The notes beneath the pieces were generated by a model that saw only the letters and a program-made list of their open reading frames with translations, had not been told where the DNA came from and ran no database searches. Made by a program: the position numbers and the translations under genes. Positions 1 through 13,556 of a DNA stretch of 64,000 nucleotides are shown piece after piece. The stretch is from NCBI GenBank assembly GCA_963693085.1, contig OY856410.1:1331780304-1331844303 (forward strand), written 5' to 3'. How positions within the stretch are numbered: position 1 is the first letter of the stretch; the number at the start of each line of letters is the position of its first letter. The DNA is from Alisma plantago-aquatica. Taxonomy: Eukaryota; Streptophyta; Magnoliopsida; Alismatales; Alismataceae.

Positions 1-904
1 AGTGCTACCCAAGTGAAATAGAAAGTTGGAGAATAACTTTCAATCCTACAATCCGTGAATGGTGTTACAGTGAATGTATAATTCCTTTGTCACTGATATC
101 CCGAACGAACTCGAGGCATGGAACAGTCATCTTGTCAACGTTCATTCACTTTCTTGATCTCAGAGTAGATTGGAAGAGATATGTTATGACATTAGTATCA
201 CATACTGATTCACACATGCGTGCACACCTTTCTCAATCCTACTCATCAAGTGGCCATGGATATCAAGCTCCCTTAGTAGGGACAAATCCCATATCTATCA
301 CTCACCCCTCAAAAGCCCCATATGTCAAAGCCACCCAATCATCACCTTTATAACAACCCATGTTTTAGGACTGCATTTGATGATGTCAAAGTGTGCCCAA
401 CGACACGTGTTGAGTGTAGTGATTTTAGGTCAAAGAATCACACTCACCACCATCACTGTGAGTACTGACTGTGACTACCATGTCATGGTTCCATGTGTCA
501 AACTCATGGTGGGTCTGTCTGGTACACTTGGTCTCTAACAAGTACCCATGTGTTTGGTTTGATATCTCTATATCATGAATAATGACATTCTATCATCAAC
601 CAACACCACAATCTAGTCTTGTGTGTCATTATTGTCTATCTACCTTCCACAATGACATCCAACTAGGGACATAACAAGAATGTACAAACTCTTAGCATCT
701 GTATGATCTCATCGTTCAGGTCTTCAACCTGAAAGAAGACGTCATTGAGTACTGTCATTCTCTAGACATTCAATATGTTCTATCACTATCTCATATGACT
801 GAACCAGAAAGAATTGGAAGCTTGCCTTTGATGTTTATCAAATCAATCTTAATATATCCCACCAATCATCCCATGATTGGCTCTGAGGGCATACATACCA
901 AAAA
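1..904. other. Unassigned AT-rich sequence, no gene seen
   Basis: I find no convincing coding frame or element boundary. The only open frames are 60-90 codons without recognisable motifs. Homology to the family-B interior (about 18595 onward) begins only near 905, so this part is either divergent interior of copy C or a separate insertion in it. Confidence 0.4.
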
Positions 905-2241
905 AATTTGCATTATGAAAAGTAAACTAGCACTGATAGTAATCCAGGGTTTAAAGGTAGCTAATATGAAAGGTAGATAAACAATATGGAAATGATTCAG
1001 AGCAAAGAGTAAGATATAAATTTGAAATGTAACAAGTGTGTTTTGAACAAAAGGAGAAATACAATATGACTAAAGTGTGAACAGAAATAAATTATTGCAG
1101 TGATAGCAAGAATGATAATAATCTATTTGTACCTTGTATGTTTCAATTTTAGGGATGTTTAATCTACATGATTAAAATGAGAAGGATAAGTAGCAAAAAG
1201 TAAGTAGAAATGAATGGGGAGAGATATAAGAGAAAATAATGACTTTTAGTAATATGTGAATTTGTTTTTAGAAGTATAATTTGTTGAAGGTATATTAAGG
1301 GATGTAAATTGGTTCTACGCATGATTTCAGTGTACATGTGCAAGTAATATGTTAAAAGGTGTCTGATAGTTGTAGTCGTTCATACTAGTAATCCATCTTA
1401 GTATTATACAATTGTTGTATGGTGATATGGGTTGAATGATGATGGAACAAGTGGAGGGTTACCCTGAATAAGGTAGTCTTACCTATTCACTCAAATAAAT
1501 AGAAGGGATGATAACCATATGGTATTGATATGTAACCCTAATGAGGTATAGCTTGTTATACTAAGATTTAATATAACTAAGTGATGGTAATTGGGTATGA
1601 ATAGTCCTTGAATGACTAATTCAATCATGGAGTACTTTGTTACTATTTTTGAAACCCTAATATGCTATAACTCGATGGTTACACCTTGATTTATGTGTGG
1701 GTTCATACTTGAGAATGATATGAGATGTGATGGTGATGCTTCACCTTATGCATCCATGATGCAATGGGGATGTCGTGAGCAGTATTATACAATTGTTGTT
1801 GAATCTAATCTTCCAACTCAAGACTGTTTTTCTATTTGAGTAGCACAATAGTAAAATTTAAAACAACATGGTGAACTCTCTTTTGTGACTTAGAGGTAAT
1901 ACAAAACAATAGTACATATTGAGCCGTATGAATTGAGATAGTTGGATCAGATTATCAATGTTGAGGTAACACTTCAAGAGTATAAAAATATTGAAATGGT
2001 TGTTTCTCTCTCTATCCTATGATTGATTGTGGCATACATAATTTGCTTGTTATCATTGAGTAGTCATGATTTAAACATGTTGTGATTAGAAAAGGCATAA
2101 AGGACTTCATGTTGAAAACTACATTCAAGTATGAAATACAAGAATATAATGACATGTAAGATATCAGAAGCTTAAAATAATCCTTGAAGGTACTTTTATT
2201 GCATATTTATGTTTTGGGGACATTTTTAAGGGGGGAATAAT
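905..2241 (+). mobile_element. 3' part of the non-coding interior of a family-B LTR element (copy C)
   Basis: The stretch aligns by eye, nearly colinear, with 18595-19932, the interior of element B. For example, 917-1067 and 18605-18755 differ at only a few bases, and 1375-1500 matches about 19060-19180. It ends in a polypurine tract directly before an LTR. No gag or pol motif is visible in any frame, as in element B. It is therefore a second copy of the same large non-autonomous family, with its 5' half outside the window. Confidence 0.75.
2228..2241 (+). other. Polypurine tract of copy C
   Basis: AAGGGGGGAATAAT lies immediately before the LTR start TGTTATGAC. This is the expected plus-strand primer site and fixes the LTR boundary. 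The equivalent tract in element B is at 19919-19930. Confidence 0.75.
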
Positions 2242-5200
2242 TGTTATGACTGTATCTAAGCTTGATTAGTAAGTTAGCATTTATGTGGATGATTATATGC
2301 TTTACTAAATTGATAATTACTTAAACATGATTAATGATGATATCTCAATCATGATATGATAAACCTAATGAGAACCCCAAATATGCTATCTCTTTGTATA
2401 ATTAGGGTTTGAGAAAATATAAACCCTAGTCATCTGAAATTAGGTTTTTCACCAAATAGGTTCATGTTGGGGAGAAATGAGAGAGGTATGCAAAGGAGAA
2501 TGAAAATGGTAGTTGAAGGATAGGATAGCATGACCGTGGTGGGTAGCATGGCCGTGGTGGGTCGTTGGTCGCACGGGCATTCTAGGCCACACGACCATTT
2601 TGAAAGAATTGAACTATCTCAAATCTATTGAAACCAATGCGCCACGGATGTACTGGGTCCATCTTAGCACGGTCGTGGCATCTAGCATGGCCGTTCTGGG
2701 GCATTTACTCTTCAACTGACATTTCTGCAGAATTCTAGATAGCAGTGCACTATTCGATTTTAATTTATTTAATGGAAGCTTGGAATGATCTCAAATTGTA
2801 ACTGAAGCTTAGTATCTCAATTATACACAACATACTAAATTCTCATAATTTTTGGAGAAGGTTTGATCTCTGAAACCAACGAATTATAGTAACCTTTTTA
2901 TGATAGAATAAAATCTATTGAAATAAGAAAAAGTTTAGTGAGAGGTCAATGTGCAATTCACCCAAGCAGCTCAATTGCTCTATATGGTCAAGCTAACACA
3001 CTAGTGTCTCTCATAATTCGTAATTCATTCTAGAGAAATGAAATCTTAGAGAGAGAGGGAGAGTTAGGGTTTGAGAGGAGAAAGTGGTGGAATTGTTGAT
3101 CTAGGGTTTCTCTATCCGAGATATGATGAAATCAAGTAAGTTTAGATTCTTTGCACAGATTTTAATGGTGAATTTTCTCTCACATGTCTAGATTCCATAA
3201 ATCCTCTGATTTGATCTAAAATGATATCAAAACTTCCCCTTTTCTCTCTCTTTCTTCATACTCCCTCATTTTTAGAGCTTTCGAGTTGAAAGGAAGAAGA
3301 ATTGGGTGAATTGCTAGGGATTTGATATGAGATCGAGATTTTTAGGGATGAGCTGCATTTTTAAGGTATTTTCACACCTTAGGGTGAGTGGGTAAAATAA
3401 TATTTCAGTCAATTGTACTCAATTAGATGGTTTTAATTTATATTCTCGATTTATCCCTAGATGACAATAAATGAAAAGAATTGTTCTTGAATTCAGTTTA
3501 TAGAATACTTCAATTCATGTTCCAACTATGATCTTAAAATGTTTATATGATGACATGGATATAGATATCCATGTATCTTGAATACTACAAAATTAAGAAG
3601 TTTATTGAGAATCTTCTGAAGATCTGAATTTTCAAGTTATTTGGGTGTTTGAACAACAATATAAATGAAATTCAGATTTATGTTTATATGATATTACTTG
3701 TGTTCCTAATGCATATAATTCTACATGTTTGATCTCTTGGATTTTATATATGGACAAATAGAGTTTCTAATTTTCATAATACATATCCTGTGAATAGCAA
3801 GTACTCAAGGATGGAAACCCAATCTAGTATGCTTTTACAACTATACATATCTAATTTAGTAGTAAATGGCTGGTTCAAATGATTTATGTGATATTGTGGG
3901 ATTTTATCTAAGTATTATCTTATATGCATATATGCTTTGTTTATGAGATTCAAATTTTCTAACTCAAATACTTGTCATGAAATGCATATGTTGTTATGTT
4001 ATTGCAAGTGGAGATATGACATGTCCTAGATAGGTATGTTATCGATGCCATGCATAAATGTGAGAAATGTTGAATGAGAATATTTATATTAGTAGACATG
4101 ATATATGTTTGAATACATGAGAAGTGCTATATGTGCATGAGAAAGGAGAAACACAAAGAAAGGGGTAAACAATATGTTAAGCATTCAGTTCAGTATCATC
4201 AGTGATTTCAATATAATAGTCTGAGTAGTCATTAATATACATAGTTAAAAGAGATCAGTCTAAGAGAAAGATATAATCAAAGTTACAGTAATAATAGTAG
4301 CCCTGAACACTATAGATTCCCTATGAGAGATATGTGTCATAGGGATGAAACGACCTAACCCTGGCAGTGTCTAGTATACAGCGGTCGGATCGTACTAACA
4401 GGTGGTACGGGGGACGAAGCCCTAGTGGAAGTCTCCTTAAAAATATAGTTTGTAGTGTCCAACATCAACTAGAGATCTTGGTGGCACTAGAGTACAAAAT
4501 AGCCAATAGGTGGCTTGACTCTCTTCCTGTGTGCTCATGTTAGAGGAGGAGTCCAGTTTTACGGCCCATAGATGTGCCGAGGCTAGAGAGCTATTTTCCG
4601 ATTGCTGACCAATGATGTAGTCAGTCTTAGCATCCCGGGTGTGTCAGCTAAGTCTTGTACGGTGTGATCATATTTTGTTATGATTCTCCATATGTAGAGT
4701 ACACTTCATATGATCAGGGCATAAGTTAAAATATGATAATATAAGTTTAAAGAGTTTCTTATAAGTAAGAAGAGTTAAGAAGGGTTTGATTTCTGTTTCA
4801 CAGCAGTTGTTCTTTAAATGTAACATTGAATGTAGTGAGGATTATATTTTCATACTTATTTATTTCTAATGATGTAGGCTTCAATATTATTAGTAAGTTT
4901 TTGAATATCTAGCCTTTTAATTTGAAATTATTATCTTGTTTTATTTCAATTATCCAAGAATGATAAATGTCTGATTCAATACTTTAGAGTGCATTATTGT
5001 TTTACTCATTCACTGAGCGAGTAGGCTCACCCCTCTACTCAAAATTTTTAGGAAAACTGTGGGGATTGAAGATATCATTGCATCAGAGTAGATCTACCAC
5101 AAGAGTTAAGTCTGAGTATTGTTAAGTTCATTCGGTCCTTGTCACTGTAGGTCCTTGTAAAGAAATAAGAGAGAGTTCTAAATGTTGATGTATAACATTA

Positions 5201-5476
5201 TTCCTCTTTTAGCAATAAATGTGAATCAGCAAGTCTTATGTGCTTAAAAGTATGAGAAACATAATGAATGTTCATACATGCATTTTTACTGTTGAAATCA
5301 GATTTGAGAAATAAATGTTTAGATTGCCTTGTAAAGATAGTTTATGTGGTTCAATGTGAGAAAACAAAGCATTTGAAAATGAAGAAAAAGTTAAGGGTGA
5401 TCTTTGTATTATGTTAAATCCTCAATTTATGCCCTAATCTCATGATTATTGGTAATTGTGAGATCGGAGTGTAACA
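2242..5476 (+). repeat. 3' LTR of copy C (family-B superfamily, 3235 bp)
   Basis: It begins TGTTATGAC after a polypurine tract and ends GTGTAACA, like the LTRs of element B. It shares ordered blocks with LTR-B: the CTCTATATGGTCA region near 2980, the block at about 4300-4440 (AAACGACCTAACCCTGG), a hairpin at 4689-4712, CTCACC at 5026-5031 followed by TTTTTAGG, and GTCACTGTAGGTCCTTG near 5143. At 2520-2700 it carries its own short repeated word around GGCCGTGGT. The sequence after the end (AAAGG, 5477-5481) would be the right target-site duplication; the left copy is outside the window. Confidence 0.75.
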
Positions 5477-8400
5477 AAAGGTAACTCGATCGATAGAGTA
5501 AAAGAAAAAGCCGATATTCAAATCATCGGTCGAGTTTATCCTGGGGAAACTCGACCAACCAATGAAGATCGAATTGGTCAGGTACTCGATCGGTCGAGTT
5601 TTGTGAAAACACAACTCGACTGATGCCTTCTTCAGAAAACTGATCCAGGAGGATTGGTTGAGTTTGTAACTCGACCGATTGACTGCATGTTGTCAATTTT
5701 CTAAAGTGCATCTAAAGTGATTAAAACTTGGTGTTTAATGTCCCAATCAATTTTCTCATCTTAGTTACAAGCCAATTCATCAATACAAGTGATTACAAAA
5801 AATATTCTAAGGTCATTTACATGGATTTCCCAAATTACACACTTGTATAGCTTTTGACTTGAACTTGAGAAATTTAGGGCTTTTGATTTTTGATACTTTT
5901 TATGTATCTAACACCTAAAGTCAATCTTCAATACACATATGAGATACATATGAATTGAATGGTTAAGTCATTATCAAAATATTGACAATGTATAACTTGT
6001 AGGTCAGCATTAAGCTTATTATAATGATTCGAGTTGGAGTAATATAACATTAACCCATACATGTATGCAAGAAGAAATTTAATGATATTAAAGGAAATAA
6101 TTAATAAATAATTTTCCTCGAAGAATTATCAAAATATTATTTTATAATTGTAGAGAATTCAATTATGAATCTAACAAAAAAAGAATAAACCAAATCGGAG
6201 TTAAAATGAGAGAGTTATGCCTTTTTTAGTAAACATGTATTAAGTGTCGCGACCGTGACATTGTGTCATGTGCCACGACCCGTGATGCTACATCATGTTC
6301 CATGGCTATGATGCTAGTGTCGTGACCCACAATGCTGCATCGTGTGTCGCGACCGTGACGATGTGTGGCGACCACGACGAATGCCACCCAGGACAGCCAA
6401 TCGTAAAATGATCATATCTTGGGCTATACTTATTCATTTTCAACAAAACGAAGTGCGTTGGAACCGCAATTTGATCCTCTATTATTCGAACACCCTGCTC
6501 AATGAGAAGGTGACTTTGAAGGTGATTTTTGGGGTGCGTTTAGGATAAGAACGTGAATAATGATAGAAATCCAAAAGGGTTTCCATAGATTCGAGTTGGT
6601 AAGTAGTTTTAACTGTAATTATTCCTTCTCTTTGTTTCCCCTTGCTCAGAACCCTTGATCCATCAAATTTGAGATTTGGGCTAACCTATGGCCTTCATTT
6701 TCTACCTACAGTAGAACTCATTTAGGGTTGAAAGGAAGAAGAAACCGATGATTTTGCTAGGATTTTGGTATGGATTTGATATTTTCAGAGATGGACTTCT
6801 TTTTAAGGTGTTTTATTTGTATGCGTATTATGTATATGTCAAATAAGATGTTAGATTTCATTCAATTATATCAATGTTTGCTTGATATATCATTAAGGAG
6901 GGTGAAACCCTAAATGAATGGAAAGTTGGAGGTTTGCAAATAGACATCTTGATTCAATGTTATTCTTGATGTATGATGTTTTAGTAAATGGCGTGGAAAC
7001 CCTAGTTCAGTTCATTACAGGATTTCATATATATATATATTCGATTATATGTGAACTTCTGAGAGAAATTCTTATTGAATGATGTTATGATGTATTCAAT
7101 CCTTATGCTAGTTATGTGATAAGTGAATGAGGTAAATGAAACCCTAAGGATAGGGTGTTCAGTGAATCAAGTATTGTGATATTAATTTTTATCAGTATGA
7201 GATGTGGTTATGCTTAACAATTCAGTTGTGGTAAATGTTATCAGATGGTTTATGAAATTAACAGTTTATAAAGCTGAACGAAGATATATTGATGTGATGA
7301 TTGAATTGAAAATTTGAAGAGTGAATTAGATATTTAGATGCTCTCAACACTGTAGAATCCTCACAGGATGAGACCTACGTTATGGGGAGGAAACGATTTC
7401 CCGACTAGAGGTAGTCCAGATCGAGGTAAGATGGAGTACACTAGTAAGGTGTGGGGGTCTTAACCAGTAGGGTAGACTCCTTACAGTTGTGTGGTACCCA
7501 AGACCAACCAGGGATGTCGGTGGTACCTGTGTTACATGTTGAGTGATTAGTGGTCAGTAGGTCCACTGATGCACATTAAGCCTGAGGGCTTGACTCACTG
7601 CCTGAGTACCTAGGTTGAGAGGTGGAGTCTGAGATATTCGGTCGTTCCCATTAGTCGTTGAGAGGCAAACACGTCGAGGACCGCTGTAGACAGGGTCTTA
7701 CTCGAGAGATAGGATTAGGATCCCAGGCATGATTCTAATCCTTGTACAGTGAGATTATAGCTTGCTATGATTCTTTCACATGTTGTGGTACACCTCATAT
7801 GGGTTTAGGGCATAATAATATGAATGAGAGGTTAAACAAGTGTGTGCATTTATTCAACTATCATTTGTAAGTTTCTGAGTTATTAGTTTTCTTTGAAGTT
7901 AATCAAGCATGTTCATATACTAATTCACTCTTGTAGATATTTATAGTATCTTGAAATATTTATGTTTGTGAATGATTAGTCTCTTTAAAGCTTATTGCTA
8001 TTATAATTGATATTAGTTGCTTGACAATATATCTATAATTATCTAAGTGCTTTAAACTATTTCTTTGAAGTACTCATTCACTGAGTGAGTAGGCTCACCC
8101 CTCTACGCACAATATTTTAGGGATGACTTGTGGACTGCAGATGTCACACATCAGAGTAGATCTTCCATAGGAGTTATGTATGAGATTAGTTAAGTTCAGT
8201 CGGTCCCTGTCACTCTAGGTCATTATATAGATGTGAGAGAGTTGTAAATAATGTTTTGTCTCTTGGATTCCTTATTAAGAGAGAATGTATCTAATTATCA
8301 CATCATATGTACATTGAAGTGCGAGAAACAAAATGAATGTATGGATGTGTATCATTAATGTTGAGATCATATCAGAGTAATCAAAGTTTAATTCTCTAGT

Positions 8401-8544
8401 AAAGTTTGTCTATGTGATTGGATGCGAGAAAAGAAAGATTTTGAAAAGGGAAAAAAGTTGGGAGTGAACTTTGTACTAAGTATAATCCTCAAACTTATGC
8501 CCTAATCTCATGTTTAGTGGTAATCATGGGATGTGGGTGTAAAA
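5477..8544 (+). repeat. LTR-D, partial LTR of a related family, probably interrupted by copy C
   Basis: From about 7330 it follows LTR-B/C block by block: the AAACGATTTCCCG segment, a CATAATAATATG segment at about 7811, CTCACC at 8094-8099, GTCCCTGTCACTCTAGGTC near 8205, and the end GTGTAAAA at 8544. Its left end abuts LTR-C at 5476, so copy C probably inserted inside it and its 5' part lies off the window. It has two word modules: ACTCGA/TCGAGT words at 5480-5690 and CGCGACCGTGAC words at 6245-6385. No PBS follows 8544, so it is a 3' or solo LTR. Confidence 0.55.
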
Positions 8545-11500
8545 CTGATACCCTACCTTGGTATGGATGCCCATTACCTCCTGAACCATGAAGCCTAGCC
8601 CAACCCTAACACCTTGGCATTACCCATCATAACCTAAGAGTCAATGTGCCCAAAATACCTCAGTGTTGATTGTCACACCCTACATAGGCGTTAACCGATA
8701 CATCCTTGTGTGGTTTCTCGATACACCTTCAAGAGGGGTTTCCCGTTACTCTATCAAGGAACAAAATCGATACACCTCATGGTGGTCCAAACCGATACAC
8801 CAAAAGAGAGTCTACACCGATACTTAGGGTTGATAAGGTGAGACTGAGATCACATGATGAGGATTGAAGGGTATGCTTGATTTCTCAATGATGCACATAT
8901 ATGAGAAATATATGATATAGAAGGGTGTTGTTTGGGTAATGTGTTAGTAATGTTAATTGCTTCTGCTAAAGTTAGTACACCATGGAATGATGTTACTATG
9001 AGTGATCTATGCTCAATTAAAGAGCTTAGCCCAATCATGGAATAATATGACCCATGTTTTCATCTTAAGGAAAGGTTATAATCCATGGCAAGTGTCTTCT
9101 ATATTTCCTTTTTATATAATCTTAACTTATGGAATAAGGTTGATGATACTACAATGTGTATACTCATGAGGGTGGTGATAAGTCTTGTTGAAATACATGG
9201 TGACAACCTTGGTGTAGAAATTGTATAACAAGTCTAATGCTTTTATAGGTGCCTTGTGGATATCTTGAAGAGATACCCTATATTTATGTAGCTTATGGTT
9301 AAACTCTCCTTGATATATGTGATTAATGATTTGTAAGAAGTAATAATATGTGGTTCATCAAATGCTGAAACGTCCCACTAGTGCAATGGTCAATATGTTA
9401 CTATAATGTATTATTGTAAAACGCATATACTGATGAAGATGATATGCATAAGCATTTATAATATGAGATAATTGGTACTGATGGTATGGTAAGAGATTTA
9501 TATCTAACAAATGTTGTTCAAATCTAATCAGATAAAAAAATTGTATTTTGATGTGTTTAGGGTCTAGTGGTGTATCCATGAAGTGTAACCCTAATCAGCT
9601 TCATGTGAAAAGTATTGACCCCAACTCAAAGGGCAGGTCATATTATTGGATTAGTACAAATGGAAAACATGTTGATTCCCCCCCCCCTTAAAATGCATAA
9701 CTATAACCTGATAGATTAATTGGGTGACATAACTTGTGAGAACTATGAAGATGGTTCTATAATATCAAGCTTTGATTATGAGCCTTGATAAAGGATCATG
9801 GGAAGTATGAATATGTGAATGTGTATACTTAGTTACACTAATTAATTCTCATTATTATACACTCCAATTTATGGGAGGTAGTGCATGGCAGAGATGTGAG
9901 GTAGAATGATGCTTGGGGACCTTTTATGATCTTAAAATGAGATCTAATCTTAGATTAAAGATCTTATGATACTCTGGTTGCTTTAACTAAAGGTGTTTAA
10001 AGTATTTTAACATATTCTCTCTCTGAATATAATAGAAATGGCTGCTATGGCAAGTACATGTGATGTGGCATGAGTAAGGCTTATATGCTCAATGAGGCAT
10101 GTTGAGACAACCATGAATCAACAGTGTGATGTGATGGGTCTTAAGACCTGGTAAGGTCTTAGTACCTAATTGAGTTGATGCCCTCCGATATTGAAATGAG
10201 GGTTTGATATCCCATGATAAAATGTTGATGATGATAGCGTTGTGACTGGAAGTGATATAGTAGCCTTGTGGCTGGCAGTGATATAGTGTTATAAGATGAT
10301 GGGAATCAGTTTATAGTTAGTCAACGATGTTTGCTATTGTAATAATATACCCCTTTACTTTTGAAGGATTTTTTTGTGGTTTCTACATTGTAACTTGACT
10401 GATGCTAAAAAAATACTTAAATGGCTTAACTAATGAAGTGGAAGTTAATCTAGTAGCTTGACATTTTCCAGATATCCATTCTAGTGTGAGTTTTATTACT
10501 AGATGGTGAAACACATTTAACTCATAGTGCATATTTTTGAATATGTGGGGTGCAAGTTGAGTATTCCCTTGCATCCTTAATATCAAGTTGTTTGATATGG
10601 CAACGCATGAGCCGATCTTTCTATGATAAGGATGGCCATGCGTGAGCCAATCCTCCTTTTATGAACAACCATGCATGAGCATGTTCTCCTAGCATTGTTA
10701 CCTGTACCAAGGTGGGCTAGATATTATATGGGTGGGCATGCATGAGCCAACCCTTTTTATGTGACTATATGTCACTTTAGTAGTTTGCTAGTATGTCTCT
10801 GTAATATTCTCATGTACTAACCACCAGGTGTGGGAAGGTCATGGATTTGGGATTTTCCATTGACCTTGTATGGAATCGATTTCAACTTAGCAGTGGTCGG
10901 TTGGATTTAGGTGGTATAGCTCAAATCCTCAGGGCATAAAAATACATAATCAACTGTGTAGTGTGCATGTATAGGATCAAACACGGAAACATTCGATGAA
11001 TCCTTGCCTTGCTCTTGTACTATTTTGTTTGTAACAATTTCTTCATATGTCACTTGGTTAATTTGGTTCAATCAGCTCAGTATGTTAGTTTATCTGCCTA
11101 GTTATCAGTGATAATAATAGAGTTGGTGGAGAGTTATGTCTCTCATTGTAACTGTGTGTCTCACCCCATTGGTTAAAAACCTTTTTAGGTGGATGTGCAT
11201 GCCAAGTTAAAGATCATGCAGTTGAAGATAATACGAGAAGAAAATTACACATAACAAACATGGTATATGGATAGTGTCTAGTAATAGAGTCTTATGTTTT
11301 GTCCCTATACACTCAGGTCCTTGGGGGTGGTATCGATGTGTTTGTAGACATGATACTCATTCTATGCACTTGTGTGCCTCTGGTAGTATGTATATACATG
11401 TGGAACTATTATCTTATGTAACCAGATGTTTGGAATGTGATGATGTAGCACCTTGAATATAAGTTAGGAAATGCAAGTATTGGTTGTTATTGAACAATTC

Positions 11501-11621
11501 TTAGTTCATGGTGCTTGTTGCAAATCAGTTTTAATTTCCAATGATTTTTGATAATCCATTGTTAATGGTTGATTATGGTTTGAGTTTTGAGTAATCTTGC
11601 TATGTGTGACAATGGGTGTCA
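8545..11621 (+). repeat. LTR-E, partial Tekay-like LTR
   Basis: This is a diverged relative of the LTRs of array A. It shares CCTGTACC-AAGG-GGGCTAG at 10701-10720, the TTGACCTTGTATGGAATCGAT segment at about 10860, the hairpin at 10903-10928 followed by TCAGGGCATAAAA, CTCACC at 11160-11165 with TTTTTAGGTGG, and ACTCAGGTCCTTGG near 11310. At 8693-8822 it carries five CGATAC words. The end GGGTGTCA at 11621 is set by alignment with the A LTR end. No PBS follows, and the left part was displaced by LTR-D. Confidence 0.55.
10903..10940 (+). promoter_or_regulatory. Predicted hairpin and poly(A)-signal-like module of LTR-E
   Basis: GGATTT (10903-10908) pairs with AAATCC (10923-10928). The pairing extends with one mismatch and G-U pairs toward a GGTATA loop. 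TCAGGGCATAAAA follows directly. It matches in position the module of the A and B LTRs. Confidence 0.45.
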
Positions 11622-12893
11622 GAGTACATCTTGAGTGTGTCTCTACCAAAACACCTTCTCTAGAAGTTTTTTTTTGCCATGTGGTTTTGGTTTGGTTTAG
11701 ATGAGATGGTTGGCCTTCTTGTGATGTGTTTCGACCTTGTTTTCTTGGTGTTCTTTCATTGTAGTCGGGTCAAGGTTCCTTGATTTTTTTTCAACCTCTT
11801 GGATGGTGGTGACTGATGTGGTCCATACCCTACCTAGGTTTTATCACCATAGGTTGCATGCATGTGTTTAGTGGTTTCATGGATATTTTCCTTGTGGACA
11901 AGTGTCTCTTTGGTGCTCTCTTGTGTTGACACCTCACATCTACCTTACTTGCCTCCTCCTTTGAGTATATAACCCCTTTTTCCTTCATGAAAGTGATCTT
12001 TTTTTGGCCTCCTTCTTCTCCCCTCTCTTGTGTTCATCCTTGGATCTTTGACGAGCAAGAAGGACTAATCTTGAGTGCTTTGGAGGTCAGTCAACCTTGC
12101 ATGTGGTGCTTTGGAGCTTGATAACCTTCCTAATGGTGATTCTTAGTGGTTTCCTTTCTTGGTAAGTGGTTCTACCTTCTTGCTTACATTTTTCCTTTGC
12201 AAACCTACCTTCCATCTTCTCTTTCTTGACCATTAGACCATGTTTTACATGGTGGCCACCTTGAAGATCTTCTCCTCACAAAGGTTGTGGACTATGTTTT
12301 GACATGGTGACACCCAAAGTGAGAAGGAGCTCTCTTCTTCCTTCTTTCTTCTTGGTTAGACCTAGGGTTTTTACCCTCTTTCTTGTGCTTTATTTTGAAC
12401 ATGGTGTTCTTCTCTTTTAAGGTGATCTTGTGGTCGAATTGTTGATCCAAGTTGGAGCATCTTCTTATCTTTTGGAGAATTTGATCTTGGAGCTTGGATC
12501 TCTTCTTATAGTGGGTTATATAACTCTCTATCTTCTTCTATTACTTCCACCATAATATTTCTTGCATGCTACTATTTTGATCTCTTACTTGATTCTAATG
12601 TGCTACATGAGGTTATCATGATCGAAGGTTTAAGACGTTGTAGTATTCTAAGTTTCTTGTATCTGATGTTTTATGTGATGGTTGAGGTGATTTTGATACA
12701 TGCATCATGATCCTTGTTTGAATTATCATGGTATGGTTCAACTATCATGTTTTTCTTGAGGTTTTGATCAGTTTTTCTTGAGGTTGAATCTTGGTCTTAT
12801 TCCACCTAGTTGGATTTTAGAGGTTTGTGTTGAAGTTGGATTTCAAGGTTTTGATGTTCATCTTAGTTTGGAGTTTTCCAACTTGATGATGAT
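11622..12893 (+). repeat. LTR-F, left portion (Tekay-like LTR, interrupted by element B)
   Basis: It is continuous with 43851-46397 once element B and one ATGAT copy are removed. A TATA-like GTATATAACC lies at about 11965, in the same context as the A LTRs (after GTGGACAAGTGTC and a TC-rich stretch). The true 5' end of this LTR is not resolved: it may lie left of LTR-E, since the distance to the TATA motif is about 190 bp shorter than in A. No coding signal is seen. Confidence 0.5.
12889..12893. repeat. Target-site duplication of element B, left copy
   Basis: ATGAT sits directly before the LTR start TGTAATGACC and is repeated directly after the right LTR end GTGTAACA (43846-43850). A perfect 5-bp duplication is typical of Ty3/gypsy integration. 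Confidence 0.85.
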
Positions 12894-13513
12894 TGTAATG
12901 ACCACATTTGTGCTTAATTGGTAAACTAGGGTTTACCTGAATGATTACATGCTTGATTAGATTGAACATCATTTAGACTTGATTAATGATAGTAGATCAA
13001 TTGTGATGTTTCAAACCTAATAAGAAACTTTGACTATGATTTTAGTTTGAAGAATTAGGGTTTGAGAAATGTAAACCCTAATCAGCAAAAATTAGGGTTT
13101 TGATAGTACATGAATATGGAATTTGATCAAGATAGCAGTGTGGTAAATGATTTTTCATATTTTCTAAAAATTTTGTATTTAATTTAATTTTGGATAAGAT
13201 ATGGATAACTCAATCATTCATATTGGAGAACAATTTTAGAATTTTTTAGTGTTCTTTGAATGTGGTTCTCAGTTGAACTATACTTCGCCAAAATGCTGAC
13301 AGAGTGCTTTTTAGCTGTGTAGTGTTTTATTTTTATTTATTTATTGGAAACACAAAATTATATGAAATTTTAAATGAAGATCTGAAACTTAATAATAAAC
13401 AAATTGTAAAATTTTCAAAATTTTTGGATGCATTTAGACCTTATTAGTAGAGGAATTACAGTATTATTTTTAAGACAGAAAATTCAGCTGAAATAAGAAA
13501 AAGTATAGTGAGG

Positions 13514-13556
13514 GGTCAATGTGCAATTGACCGAAGCAGCTCAATTGCTCTATATG
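13514..13556 (+). promoter_or_regulatory. Palindrome and TATA-like site in the family-B LTR
   Basis: GGTCAAT (13514-13520) and ATTGACC (13526-13532) form a perfect 7-bp inverted repeat with a 5-base spacer. CTCTATATG follows about 18 bp later. The same arrangement occurs at 20554-20572 in the right LTR and, slightly decayed, at about 2944 in LTR-C. A core promoter is plausible from position and conservation; no transcription start can be read from sequence alone. Confidence 0.4.

Noticed and set aside
8545..12893. LTR-E and LTR-F as the two LTRs of one element
   Set aside because: They are directly adjacent with no interior, PBS or polypurine tract between them, and differ too much to be a pair of similar age to the others.
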